Shown here: positions 52,630 to 64,000 of the stretch, one piece after another
How the letters are laid out: the number at the start of each line of letters is the position of its first letter
Position numbering within the stretch: the first letter of the stretch is position 1
Source: Hyaloperonospora brassicae
Lineage: Eukaryota > Oomycota > Peronosporomycetes > Peronosporales > Peronosporaceae
Length of the DNA stretch: 64,000 nucleotides
NCBI GenBank assembly: GCA_947650285.1
Contig: CANTFL010001441.1
Span: 186,001 to 250,000, forward strand
Direction of reading: 5' to 3'
Notes under the pieces: model-generated
Database searches by the model: none
What the model saw: only the letters and a program-made list of their open reading frames with translations
Told to the model about the DNA's origin: nothing
Made by a program: the position numbers and the translations under genes

Positions 52630-53713
52630 GACACCTTGCGCGACGTCGGGATTTATTTGCGCGAATATTTCCAACAGCGCTTCGATCGTATCTTTTCCGC
52701 TTTCTAGCACGCTAGCAAGCGTTGTGAAGGCAGCGAAATGGTCCTAAGTGAGCAGGAGAATCAGCTGGCGAGAATCCACGACTTAGACCAGGAGATCAAG
52801 CGCTTTAATACATCCCTGTCTGAAGCCATTTTAGGTGACCCTCAGAAACTTAAGCGTGATATGGCCACTGTTCGAGCTTCTCTGGAGAAGAAGTGTTTGC
52901 AAGATATACCTCCCTCCGTCAGAAGTTGGAGTCCCGGATGTCAAACCTCGAGTCAATCGGGGCTCTCCGGAACGCCGACGTCAATAAGTATCAGTTTATC
53001 ACTGTTCGCGATTAGCAGAAGATTGGCGGCCTCAAAAACCCGATTGCTTCGGTTTCCGCGCTACGAGATTAACACCGCGCAGAGATTTCCGATCGAGACC
53101 GTCAGCTAGGTCGGTTGTAAAAATTGATAGGGGGTCATCACTCGGTACATGCGTACCTTCAACTTTTGGTCCAGCCCGGAAGTCCGATCGCGATCTCGCT
53201 TTCGCTGTCCGCGACAAGCTTCAGGCTCATTCAGCCCAACTAGTCTATTTTTTTCGCTTGCTTTAGATCACCTCCAGTGTCTTCGGAGAGTAAACGTTCC
53301 CGGAACCACAGCAGTTCTGGTCTCTCACCCAAGCGTTCTCGGTCCTTGGACGCCTCAGCCTCTCCGACTTTCTCTTCTCCATCGACCCCGGCGAAGGTCT
53401 CGACTTGATCAGTAAATTGAAAACGTCTTTCGCCATTCTGCGATCAGATCCGGTAACGCGATCAACCGATTCGACGCAGACAGATGAATCCAAGCCGCAT
53501 CTCAAGTTCCCGCTATCGGGCGATCCATCTCCGCGGACAACTTCGATGATTCCAATCTTTATCTGCGATCAGATCCGCATACCCGATCAGCTCAGGCTAC
53601 TCAATCAGCTCAGGCCACTTGATCAACCAAGTCGATACCAACGGATGAATCCTATCGATCCACCGAGTCAGTACAAATCGCCGAGCCTTCCCGAATTACC
53701 GCGTTCACACTGA
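52630..53713 (+). pseudogene. Gypsy-C antisense coiled-coil ORF relic
   Basis: On the plus strand, opposite pol and near the 3' LTR, the frame at 52738-53109 begins MVLSEQENQLARIHDLDQEI with heptad-like spacing. The same frame is readable upstream (LRDVGIYLREYFQQRFDRIF) with two stops. Another frame continues with SLRQKLESRMSNLESIGALR. A Ser/Arg-rich stretch (SESKRSRNHSSSGLSPKRSR) lies near 53280-53400. Several frame changes show decay. Pieces of similar type may extend to 54.6 kb. Not recognised as any known protein. Confidence 0.45.
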
Positions 53714-56319
53714 CGGCAAAACAAGCGCCACCGCCTTCACCAGAACGATCGGCCGAGCCACTTCAGTCGGCTAAGTCCAAGCCGCCGGATAAACCAAGAC
53801 GTTTGATCAAACCATCTCGGTCAGTTTATCCCAGGCATTTATCTTGGGCTAGCTTAAAAGACTGTGTTCATCGCTCTTCGACAAAGAATACTCCGGTTTT
53901 CTCCACGAAGAATTTATTAGGATTTGCGAATGGTCAGGCGGATCCGTAGAATTGGGTCTTTTCGTCCTCGACAATAAATAATTGGTCTAATTCTCTGAAT
54001 GATAGTACTCGCGCAGCGCTTCCGGGGCACGATGGGATTTTCGTCAGCGCGCTTCGTCCTCTGCAACGCCAATCAGAAACACCCACCTACATCCACGATC
54101 GTCATTGAAAAATCCAGCTCTAGCTTGCGTTACCCTTCTCCGACGCATTCGATGTCTCCCAAAAAATACAGGTAGGGTGTCTAAGATCGATCTACTGGGC
54201 GATCCGTCGAGCGACTCGTCTGGCAGCCTCAGTATGCCCAATAATGATCACGAGGATGTAAACGATCAGCTAGCTCCCAGCCAATATGCCGCGTTGCCGG
54301 CCACTCGTGTACTGCGTGATCACTGAATTCCTAGGTACAGCTCTCGCGTTCCCTGGTCGCCTTTTAAAGTGTATCCCCATCCGGCGCGTCGATTCAGGAA
54401 TACCAGCGTCGCTGAGATGGAAGTGAATTTCATGTTTATGCATTTCTCCGAGCCGAAGTCCTTTCCGTTCTTAGAAGACAAGGTTTCGAAATCGTCCGCA
54501 CTCCGGGCCGATTACTGGAGCCCCGGTCGTTTTTTTCGGCTCAGATCACTTCGCTATACAGCAAGAAATCGCCTAAAATTCACGATTAATCGATCCATCC
54601 GATCTCTATCAAAGTTACCGGGTGGTTCAAGGATTAAGTCGAATCTTATCGCGCATTAGAATATCGGCACCGGCAGGAGTTGCGGGAAGAAAACCCAGTT
54701 CTTACCATTATAGTCGGTAGAGCCAGTCAGATCCGGAGCTGGCCAAAATTGCCCAGAGCGTCGGCAACGCTGATCGCGATCCGGGACGCAATGGAAAACA
54801 GTCCTCCTCTTAATCCTTAAAGGAACGATCGACGGGCATTGCGACTTTAACATTCTGTTGGACCCCTTCTCCTTGTAATTCCCAACCCAGTCATGAAAAT
54901 AGTTGTTGCACCCTGAGTTGGGATGCAAACCGACCAAGATTCCGAGCTTGATCACTGACTTACATCTGACTGATTCCGCCTAGCCGTGGCGTTACCAATT
55001 CCGTTACGCGATCTAAGAACATCCTGATTCCTCGATCGAACGCATCTCCAGCAAAATGTTTTTAGTGATCTTTCCACAGTTGACATTACCCGTCAAATCC
55101 AAATCCTCTTTCTTTAAGTTTATTAAACCTGTTAAAATTGTATTCAGTCTCGTTTATTCTTTATCCGCCGTCGATCCGATCACCTTCGACCCCGATTTCT
55201 AAGCTCACAATTTTACAGGTATTGATCACCGAGAATTAAAGATTTGTCCGACTGTGCCTGGGTCAGATCTTCCACACTTAACAATCGCTCGTGATCAAAG
55301 TTTTACATGTTTTAATCACCTGAATCAAAGTATCTTTCGAAACAGATCGAAGCGATAGGGTCTATAAATCTTCGATCGCCATGCTTACAACATATTCCGC
55401 CTTACCAAATTCTCATACAGCCTCTCTGTATGTGATCTTTCCACCCTCAAATGAAAGGTCCTTGCTTTTCACCTCAACCAACGACCTGACCATCAATCAC
55501 CCGCATCTCCCTCTTCGTGCGAATGCACGAACTCAAAAAAATTTCACGCGATCGCGGTCCCATTCTTGTATCAACTCTCTACAGTTTAAGTCTACTTCGT
55601 CCACCCACAATGGATCACCATTCCTTTCCTATAGACATCGAGATGTCGATGCACCCTGCCATAACGTGTCCGTCGTCCTGATCACACGTCCTTTATTTTA
55701 TCCACTTCGAACTCGTCTTTTTACCTGATCGCCCACCCATCTATCATCTGGTAAAATTGATTTGTCAAAATTCACTTTATCATCTCCGTTCACTCTCAGT
55801 CGTTCCGTCGGTCGAACCGGAAACATCCGAACATGTTTTGGCTTGAGCGCACGCACCACTGGTAGAATTGGTAGGGAGTACCTGAAATTTTAATCCCGCA
55901 GCGCGACCCCGGCACTTAGCGATTACTAGATACGATCCATGTCACATATACGCCAATTTGCGAGCTTACCCCTCCTTCACGCGATCACATATAGCCATGA
56001 TTCCTAGGCAAGACCGTGATGTGCTAGATATGGTCCGCTGCACATATCCGGCACATCGCGGTCTTGATTATGCTGATCGGCGCGATCTTTGATTGATTTC
56101 TTTAGTCGATATTTCGTTACCGCTCTCGCCCGTTGGTAATAGCGTTGTATACCCTACCACCATCATTGTGGAATTCGGTCCTGCAATGCGGTACTCACTA
56201 GAGTTAATGTGGCTTTCAACGTTGATCGGGGGGCTCAAGCGTATACCAAATAAAAGGGAGCGTAACTGCGGACCCAATCGTCGGCAGTGTTGATCGCGTA
56301 TTTCAATTTTTCGGCGTAT
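53714..56319. other. Gypsy-C interior between antisense relic and integrase, no clear gene
   Basis: Short frames on both strands with low-complexity text; the integrase tail would be expected here on the minus strand but could not be identified. Confidence 0.35.
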
Positions 56320-57011
56320 TCATCCCATTATCTCTGGTTCTTCTAGACACATACATCTTGATCGCTCTAGTGAACGTCTGTACCATGTGCTCTGCTGTGC
56401 CGTTTGCTTGTGGCGTTTAAGCCATAGTAGCTCGTTGTTTCTGGCCCACGATCCGATTAAACGCACGAAAGAAATCAGACATAAATTTTGGCTCTCGATC
56501 GTGACGAATTGCTTCACTTGCGCCAAACCCTCTGAAAAACACATTCGTCGTACTTTTACGCGAGTGTTTGTGCGGTCCGAGATGCAATCGCCTTCGTAAC
56601 CACATATTCAGAGAATGAGTCGACCCGGATTAACAGATCCGTGGGATCTTTAATAGATCGCGGCAAAATAGGAATATTATTTATCGCCAGAATCTAAAAA
56701 TAGTATGCTGTATGTATGTTACCCGGCAAACAAATTCGATTGCGGGGACGTCCGTTACCTCTTTCACAATCCACACACTCTCCCACATACCGTTGCACAT
56801 TTCGATACAGGCCTATCCAATAAAATTTTGCCCTGATCCTCTGGTAAGTTCGACCTATACCCTGGTGGCCGCCCTCCAAACTGGTATGATAATGATGTAC
56901 AAAATCCTGCGCATTAGCTCCGGGATCACCAACCCGCCCAGCTCTACGCGATCTACTGACTTTGTAGCTGATATGGGACAAAGGGCAACAACTCGTCCTG
57001 ATCGACCTCAT
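56320..57011 (-). pseudogene. Gypsy-C integrase relic
   Basis: Minus-strand frames give the zinc-binding part HYHTSLEGGHQGIGRTYQRI and RAKFYWIGLYRNVQRYVGEC followed by VDC (HHCC, 56694-57011). The core part is FFRGFGASEAIRHDREPKFM with SDFFRAFNRIVGQKQRATMA (56417-56605), which holds the second catalytic Asp region (HDREPKF). The region between them is interrupted. Confidence 0.7.
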
Positions 57012-58169
57012 AGCCCGGCGCGATCAAGTCACATGATTTTGCCTCCGCTGATGTAATTCTAGATACGTCTCCAGTCGGATAGATCTTAAATATTGAAATT
57101 CAACTCTTCATCAAGCGCTTAGTTTATCCGTTCGATTAGTATCTGTTGTTCAATATCTTCTTCGACAATTTGTGGCGAATGGCGTCGTACTGCGGTAGCC
57201 CGGGTAACTGCAGCTACTCGCACACTCTGATTCGTCTTGCGGCGTATCAGTAACTCGTCCGGTCAATTTAGAGCCACTAGATCTTGACAAATTTGGTCAT
57301 CAATCACTATCTCACCTTTCTCTTTCTATAGAGTTTACCTTGTAAATTGATTTGCACTCGCATTCCAATCACGTTTCACATGTAAGAAATGATGATTACG
57401 CCAGGATCGAAGCTTATCGATGGCTTTATGTCTCAGCGGCTGTAAACCCGGCGACTTGCAGTCGATCTCTCCACGCATGTGTCGGATCACTGAATTCGAG
57501 CTCTCGCATATTATAACCTGTCTCCTGGTCTAGCAGTCAACAAATCGAAGCGTAAGGTAGTCCTCTATACTCTGCCTCGTTGGCAGTTACATCAGGATAA
57601 ATTTAGACGCGGCAGCTACAACCTTCCATTCTGGAAACCTCCGTACGATTGCGCTGCATGATCCACCTTTCATCTTCATTCTAGCCGACCCGTCAAAACT
57701 ATCCCCGCAGAGATTTTATACTCCTCGACCGTAGGTAAATGCATACTGATCGTTGGTCGCGATTGTTTTCTTGGCGCAATTGCGACCAACTTCTCATCCA
57801 CATCTTTCCGAGGGGTTATACTCGCCGCTAGAATACCCAGCATCTCATCTCCACCCTTCTAGCATCGACGAATCTCCAGTGTCTAGTTTAAAAACAATGC
57901 AGCTTATCTGCCTGATCTCCCGTTGAGACCGGTAGATTGAATTAACCAGTCCAAGGTTGAATAACGCGTCAGCACGGTGATCTCGCGATAAACCAGCATG
58001 GTATAGCAATGTCCAGGATCCTTTACTATATATTTACTTACTTCTTCCCAATTTCATAGTTAGCTTTGTTAGGTTTCAGCGTACGGCTTGAAAAATGACC
58101 GGCCAGTATACCTCATATGTTTATGTAGCAATGCAGCCGACAAGGCCCGCGTAATGGCATTAACGAATA

Positions 58170-59383
58170 TCACCGGAAGTCGATCCGAATCAAGTGTTTC
58201 AGAACGGGTGTCGTCGCGATCTTCTGTTTCAGGAAAGTGAATGAAATCGTCAATTTCTCCCAGCGACTCATGCCTTCCGGAATCTGAACATCCCCAAAAT
58301 TGGGTATAGATCGCGTTTGCCCATATGGGCAGTGGGCGAATTTTGTCTCGTCCGGCAACCTACACTGTTCTTAGGTCTTCATATATTCGTCGTATATCGG
58401 GAAAATTGTCTTCTCGTAAGTCGTACAGTATTGAGTCGTACACTGAAAAGTCCTTAATGAATCAGCTGTAACAGTTGAGGCTTATAGAAACGATTGCATC
58501 GATCCAAACGAACAACGTGAATAGGTGTATCTATCAATTATCATAGATCCTTTGGGTTCGCCTACAATCCGGACAAAGATACTTGATGACCCAGGTAGTC
58601 TACCTTGCGTCGCCCCTAGAAGCGATTAGCTAAAGTTATCAAAAAATTCCAATGATTACATAAGTCCAGCAATCTTTCCATTTTAAGGTAAACAAACTTT
58701 TACGACTTGGCCGGTATCAGTTTGTCGTCGAGGTATGACCTTCGATCAAGGACCAACGCCTTCATGTCATAACCGGGTTCACTGTCGGTGAAAAAATCAA
58801 AAATATTAGATAATCCCGAGGCAATAGTAGTTGGAAGTGTACCAATCTTCAGATACCCATAGAACGCGTTGTTGATCAGGCGCTAGTAAAGATGCGGCGC
58901 TTTTTTCAAACCGAATTGCTTCGTCAGCCGTTCAAACAATCCGGATGGTATAATAAAAGCCGAGATTTCTCTTGCCCACTCCGTCATCTCCTTCAAGTAA
59001 AACCCACTTTCCATATCCAAATATCAGTACCTTATAGCTTTATCCATATCCTGCAGCAAGTCGCTGATCAAAGACATGGGATAAAACATCAGTCTTGTCA
59101 ACTTATTCAATCTTATATTGTCGATACGCAATCGAATGTCTTCTTAATTCTCCTTTATGATCACTACGATTGATGAAGCCCAAGGAGAAGTGGAAGGGCG
59201 AATTATCTGCGCCGTCTTTAATCCTTTAATCAGATCAGCCATCTTTTCGCCAAACTTGCGTGTTGACGATCGTAATCTTTGTGCGATCGGGCTAGCATCT
59301 CCTACATCAAAATCACAGACTACTCCACAAGCTGCAGGAATCAGGGCATCACCTTGCCTAGAAGTAGATGGAAATTTGCCCAT
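58170..59383 (-). pseudogene. Gypsy-C reverse transcriptase / RNase H relic
   Basis: At 59144-59383 the minus strand reads VCDFDVGDASPIAQRLRSST and later LKTAQIIRPSTSPWASSIVV, the start of a Ty3/Gypsy RT. At 58170-58358 RWEKLTISFTFLKQKIATTP corresponds to the RT-RNase H junction. Stops lie between. The catalytic YxDD box was not found. Confidence 0.7.
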
Positions 59384-60519
59384 ATCAACTGCTGCAACCT
59401 GCTTTGATCACTCGTTAGTGGCTAGCCTGTATTATCACTCGAATGTCTTTTTAATTTATCTCGGCCGCAGGCGTCAACACTTCTGCTAGGATCGCCATGT
59501 GCTGATTGACATCATCGGCGTACAAATCGTCACTTTCGTATCGATACGTCGACACAGCAGACAGGTCTACATCCACCCTTCCTCCCCGATCGCATCGACT
59601 TCATCCCGTTTTACCAGTCGATTAGTCATTTCGTGCAACCCACAATATCTGATCGCACTACCGTCTGTCTGACAGCTGGACTTTCCTTGCAGAAAATCGT
59701 TGACACCTCGATCGATGACTTACCGTTGACCGTTATTTATTTAGGGTTTGACTCCTCTTGCCGACCCGACCTCTCGATTGATCTACCTCCGTTCACCCTT
59801 AGATCGTAGAGATTGGCAAAGAGGATTTCGTTGGTAGATGGAAATGAGCGGTGTGTGCACCATAAGTTTTGTTCGTCTCTCGCGATTTTGTCAGACTAAT
59901 TTCGTGAATGTTTTTTCTTCACCGACCATGGTTCGCTTTCGCGTTTGGTTAATGAATGGATAGCCTTTGCCCCTGATCAGTTTCCATGCAATCGATGTCC
60001 CCTGTCACGGTCAGCGTCACCACTCTGCTAGCTCCCCTGCATCTGTTTTGCAAACAATAATTGCCCAGGGTCTCATCATCTTTTAGACCCGTCACAAGTG
60101 CCTAAAATGATCGCGAGTCGTTTTCGTGGCGCGATCATCGTTATCATTCTTATCCACATCTTACATCATATCCTTTTTGATCGTGTTTTGATCAGGTAGT
60201 AATTCGCCAGCACGGCAATTGTCCATATATTCTTCTATGTTTACTTTTTGTCGTTTTCGATTTTCTTCTCGGCGTAGGGTATGATCGCTGTTCGAACAAT
60301 GGTACTTCATAAGATTTTGGTGAGACCGCTTCCCGATCGGTTGTAGATTCGAAAGCTAGCGTCTACCATTCGTTCTAACGTCGCGACCCCACAGAAGTGT
60401 ATCCCTGCATTCGAGGTATAGTGTCCGCTACCATCTACTTTCCTACCGGAATTCTCGGTGCAGAATCACCTCGCGATAACCTAAGTTGGTGATCGGTAGA
60501 TAGTTGATCCTGCTCGGCC

Positions 60520-61000
60520 CGTTAGTCACAGTTGGCACCTACTCCACTTCTCTTCGTACCCAAATTTTATCTTGTGGTGGCGCGGAACCTATCCTCACTT
60601 CTGTTGATTGTTGACAGAGATCACCACATCTTGAACATTCAAGTCAATCGCTTAAATCGTCGATCTATAGAGATGCCTACGCCCCACTATACAGATGCGG
60701 ACCTCATTGAGTAGACATAGGGTTCCGTCCGCTAATAACAAGGAAGTCCCAGTCAGGATCATGAAGTCCGTGCCTAGCATAGCCTCTTAACCCACTTGAT
60801 CACCGACTCGTACGTCGAATTAATACACTAGTAAACCGTCCAATGTGACATTAATATTCTTACGCTTAACCGTCAGGAATGCGTTTTCGCCTATACCGAC
60901 ACATACTTGAGTCCGGCTTTCGTCGATCATGCACCATACCCTGCGAGCAAAGGTTGTGTCAATGATTGAAACTTCAGCACCGAAATTGAACAGCATAGTG
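60520..61000 (-). pseudogene. Gypsy-C protease relic with altered active site
   Basis: The minus strand from about 61000 reads LFNFGAEVSIIDTTFARRVW, then INVTLDGLLVY, a stop, FDVRVGDQ and AMLGTDFM. This is the retropepsin order (active site, flap, LGxDF-type C-motif). The expected Asp-Ser/Thr-Gly is Asn-Phe-Gly here, so it is inactive. Two stops are present. Confidence 0.6.
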
Positions 61001-63653
61001 GTCTTCTCATCATTGATCTTGCAAATACTTTTCCCTGCTTAATCCATTTTTAGAGGTGTGATAATTTCAATATATACGTAATACCCCTGATGCGATAGCA
61101 AGCTCCATCTTCACAACTGATCGGCTGTATTCATCAATTCTTCTTACACTCGAGATCGTGGGAACACAAGTTGAATCGGCATATATATTAGCGATCGGCT
61201 CGGCCAAATCGTTAACCTCTTGATCCTTCCATTTTCTCTAAACAATTGCATATATGCATAGCCTAGAATACTCGGCTAGTTACAGATTTCATTTGGCGAG
61301 CGTTTTAGTTTATCACCTCCTCCGCCTCGGAAGGTAACTTTCCTCCGTGATTAGTCGACACATACCTCTTACGAATCAAATTGATTTTTTACTTTTTGAA
61401 GGACACTTAAAACTCTGATGCTCTTTTATACAATCAGCACACGCATCGAAACACTTGTACGATATTTGGACTTTGCGACCGCACTTCTGGAAGGTCAAAC
61501 TTTTAAAGCAGCCCCGATCGTTATACTTGATTCTCGGGTGGTGCACGCTTATAATTATTCTCCATGATCACGTAGCTCCATCAGATCCGCTTCTTCATGT
61601 GACATACGAGGATATTGGATAATTTCACTTAATCGGAGGTAGTGGTTGCACAAATTTGGCGTCGGTCCGCGTCATCTTCCAATCCACATTGCTCCGGATC
61701 CGGACTGCTGCTCTCGCTTTCCACTTTGATCGCTCGTACCGCTCAGGTCATTTCGACTGTACTAAATTAGCCTGATCTTCTGATCGCTAAGGAAATTTGA
61801 CTGGTCCTATCGACGCCTTCTTGTACCGGTTTTTCATCCGCTGGTACGCACGCAACATTCCCTCCATAACATCGGCATCAGATAATTGCAGTAGAGTCAA
61901 CTGCTTTGCTTCATTACGATCATCCATCCTGGAACTAAAGTTTTCCACGTCTTAATGCCGTGTAGCGTGTCTTCTCTCTTGAATAGTGACCTTGGCACGG
62001 ATTGCTACCCAATTCAATCAGTGCAAATACTATAGAGGGGTTTATTCTCGCCGTTTGCGCGCGTGGTGATACTGTTTAGAATTTTACACACCATATTCTC
62101 TATATTGTACCGTGAAACCTTGCTGTAGATATTTCCACGTGCGACGAGAAGTACGACATAGTTGACTGTGTCAAAACTGCGCCAGCCAGTGATAGTAGAT
62201 CCCCGATCAACAGACATTTTTCTTTATCCAATTTTTAGTTTCTGAGGAGCGCCGACTTAACCTTGCTATTTCACCTTTTAGAACGGTCTCCATTTCGATA
62301 TCTGCCATTAAACCCATTCAATTCGCCGATCGTAGAGAAACAAATACGTTGAGGAGACGGTACATGGTTTAATAAAAGATCGCAGGCGCCACTAATGGAC
62401 GTTTCAAGTCCTCCTGTTCCGACTCGTACGGATATATCTTCCTGGATATCCAAAATCATACCGGCCTTGACGCGATCCGACAGAATCTATATCTACAGCT
62501 GGGCAACAAATTTCTTGAGCTCTTTTCTTCTTAATCGCCTTACTGATATAAATCTCTTGACAAGCTTGACTCCTTTGTCTTTGAACAAATATCTCCATAG
62601 CTATATCAGTGTACGACAGCATGTGACCTTGGATAGCCGCTGCGTCATCTACGATGGCGCGTATAGCAGCCTATCATGATTCGGACTTAATTAATTTTGC
62701 GTGATCAAGCAGACGGGCAGATCTAATGGGTCCTGGCGACATTCATTGAATGCCGATGGAGTCTTCTGACCCGATCTCGGATTTTGCGAATACATACTAC
62801 GATGATCCATTGTGGTTATCTTTCAGGATGCCCGCGATCGCAATAATATCTTGCTCTTCAATATTGGCTATGCCCGTGAGAAGGATCAGCTTCTCGTGTA
62901 GCGATCGGCACGCTTAAGTGACCTGATCTTGATCGCACTCAAGAGGTTTCTCACATCAAACATCTCTACCACAAATTCAGCTTCATGTAACAGTTGCATG
63001 ACCCCGTAGATTCCCTTTAGCATGTTCTATGCACATGCCTGATTCAATGCTGGCTCTTAAATCTCATTTATCATCTTTGGCTTCAGCACTTGGAGTACGG
63101 GGTCGCTTGGTAGTATATTCTGCCGCATCTTCCGCTCGTACGCTTTTCTCAACTCTTCACATTGCCATCTATCCTTACTTCTTTATTTTGCCCTCCACGA
63201 ACTTGAACGGCTCCGCGATCTTATTCTAAACTTGATCGCTTAGGTCGAGTTCAGGCGTTATCTCCTTCACCCGTACCGTACTCGTTTTTTTTGCTCGAGA
63301 TCGCGGGTGCGACCTTGGCCAATCCTTCGTCGATTCTAACCGATGGGTCTGAGCCTGCAAATCATCCTTGTAGCACGATCCACGGTGGCCTTTAAAGGTA
63401 CCTCATGAGGTGGTCGAGGTGTTTTCCCGAATCAAGTAATCGATTGCCCTATTTAATATTCTCGTCATTAGATCCCCAACATACCTCAGATGAACTGGAA
63501 GTCTTTCAGAATCACGTGTCTGTGGCGATTCCTTGGCCTTCGACGGTTCCTTCCCAGGTTCATTTTTAATCTTCACGTCTTCACGCAGAGACTCAAAATG
63601 AAATATCAAGTCACCAGACGATTGGACACGACCACCATTGTGGTGAAGTGGTG
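61001..63653 (-). pseudogene. Gypsy-C gag region, strongly decayed
   Basis: Expected gag position between 5' LTR and protease. A minus-strand frame near 61400-61490 contains CADCIKEHQSFKC, a C-X2-C-X3-H-X4-C near-knuckle that could be the nucleocapsid zinc finger with one residue lost. No capsid sequence was recognised in the rest. Confidence 0.4.
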
Positions 63654-64000
63654 ATCGCTCTTTTGAGAAGTCGATCCCAACTCTCTACTGGATCCAGTAC
63701 GACCGTCTTACGGAGAAAGTAATCCGATTCCGTGTTCTTGACAGTCTTCCGCACCTAGTATAACCCTCTGTGGGGCGGGTTGCACTCTTCCAGATGGACG
63801 TGTGATTGGAAAACTTGACCGTGGTTGCGATAGGGTCGAGGTTTGTTCTCGGTGTGGAAGTCTTCACACCACGATCAGGGTTGGCGTGATCTAGTGGGAT
63901 TGTTCACGGGATCCCTTGTATATTTGTTAGGTGCTCGATATGAGTCACCCTGATCTGGAACAGATCGCCTTGTCCAAAGTAGATTCTTTATTCGCGAGCC
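63654..64000 (-). repeat. Gypsy-C 5' LTR, truncated by window edge
   Basis: Direct repeat of 51168-51519 with very few differences (GGAGTC/GAAGTC, GGCTCC/GGATCC, AAATTAG/AAAGTAG). Confidence 0.85.

Larger units (their letters stand above)
51168..64000 (-). mobile_element. Gypsy-C LTR retrotransposon, large and decayed, right end outside window
   Basis: A direct repeat (51168-51520 and 63654-64000) marks the LTRs, at least 340 bp in each, with the right one cut by the window edge. Between them, in right-to-left order, are relics of a zinc-knuckle-like gag end (61.4-61.5 kb), protease (60.6-61.0), RT (58.1-59.4) and integrase (56.3-57.0) on the minus strand, and a coiled-coil ORF relic on the plus strand near the 3' LTR (52.6-53.7). 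The element is at least 12.8 kb, much longer than A and B. The DNA is rich in GATC and CGATCG. Confidence 0.75.

Overview
The window looks like gene-poor, transposon-rich DNA from a plant-pathogenic oomycete of the Peronosporales (Phytophthora or downy-mildew type). Three things support this: an intact secreted protein with an RXLR-dEER-like motif, core promoters matching the oomycete initiator (consensus GCTCATTYYNCAWTTT) 53-71 bp upstream of two start codons, and Ty3/Gypsy elements with chromodomain integrases. The species cannot be fixed from the sequence alone. Nothing prokaryotic, and no RNA gene or CRISPR array, was seen.

Layout. (1) 1-3.5 kb: two paralogous PX-domain genes in tandem on the minus strand, the first cut by the window edge. 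(2) 3.5-6.86 kb: intergenic, no gene recognised. (3) 6.86-16.2 kb: a very old plus-strand Gypsy-A copy that still shows LTR, gag, protease-linker, RT/RNase H and integrase-tail relics, interrupted by a solo Gypsy-B LTR (TSD ATCAC), a Gypsy-C-like LTR and a solo Gypsy-A LTR (TSD CCGTG). (4) 16.97-24.85 kb: Gypsy-A copy A1, minus strand, TSD GATTC, coding regions broken. (5) 24.85-28.98 kb: a gene island with the RXLR effector candidate. (6) 28.99-36.96 kb: Gypsy-A copy A2, minus strand, TSD GCGAC, LTRs differing by about one base, gag intact, pol with nonsense codons. (7) 37.54-45.24 kb: Gypsy-B, minus strand, coding region decayed but LTRs very similar. (8) 45.24-51.1 kb: another ancient Gypsy-A relic. 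(9) 51.17 kb to the right edge: a large decayed Gypsy-C element whose LTR repeats at 63.65 kb.

Two properties stand out. First, all three Gypsy families carry an extra open reading frame, or its remains, on the strand opposite gag-pol, between the 3' LTR and the end of pol. In A2 it is fully intact (534 codons) and its 3' part overlaps the chromodomain/integrase tail antisense. Second, Gypsy-A sequence (LTRs, gag, pol and antisense ORF alike) and the Gypsy-B LTR are built almost continuously of short perfect inverted repeats (stems of 5-12 bp, small loops). Some stems show paired base changes between copies. The PX and RXLR genes do not show this. Gypsy-A also has a canonical gag-pol -1 frameshift arrangement (A AAA AAT, 8-nt spacer, 9-bp stem). 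I treat the hairpin chain plus the antisense gene as the best candidate for something undescribed.
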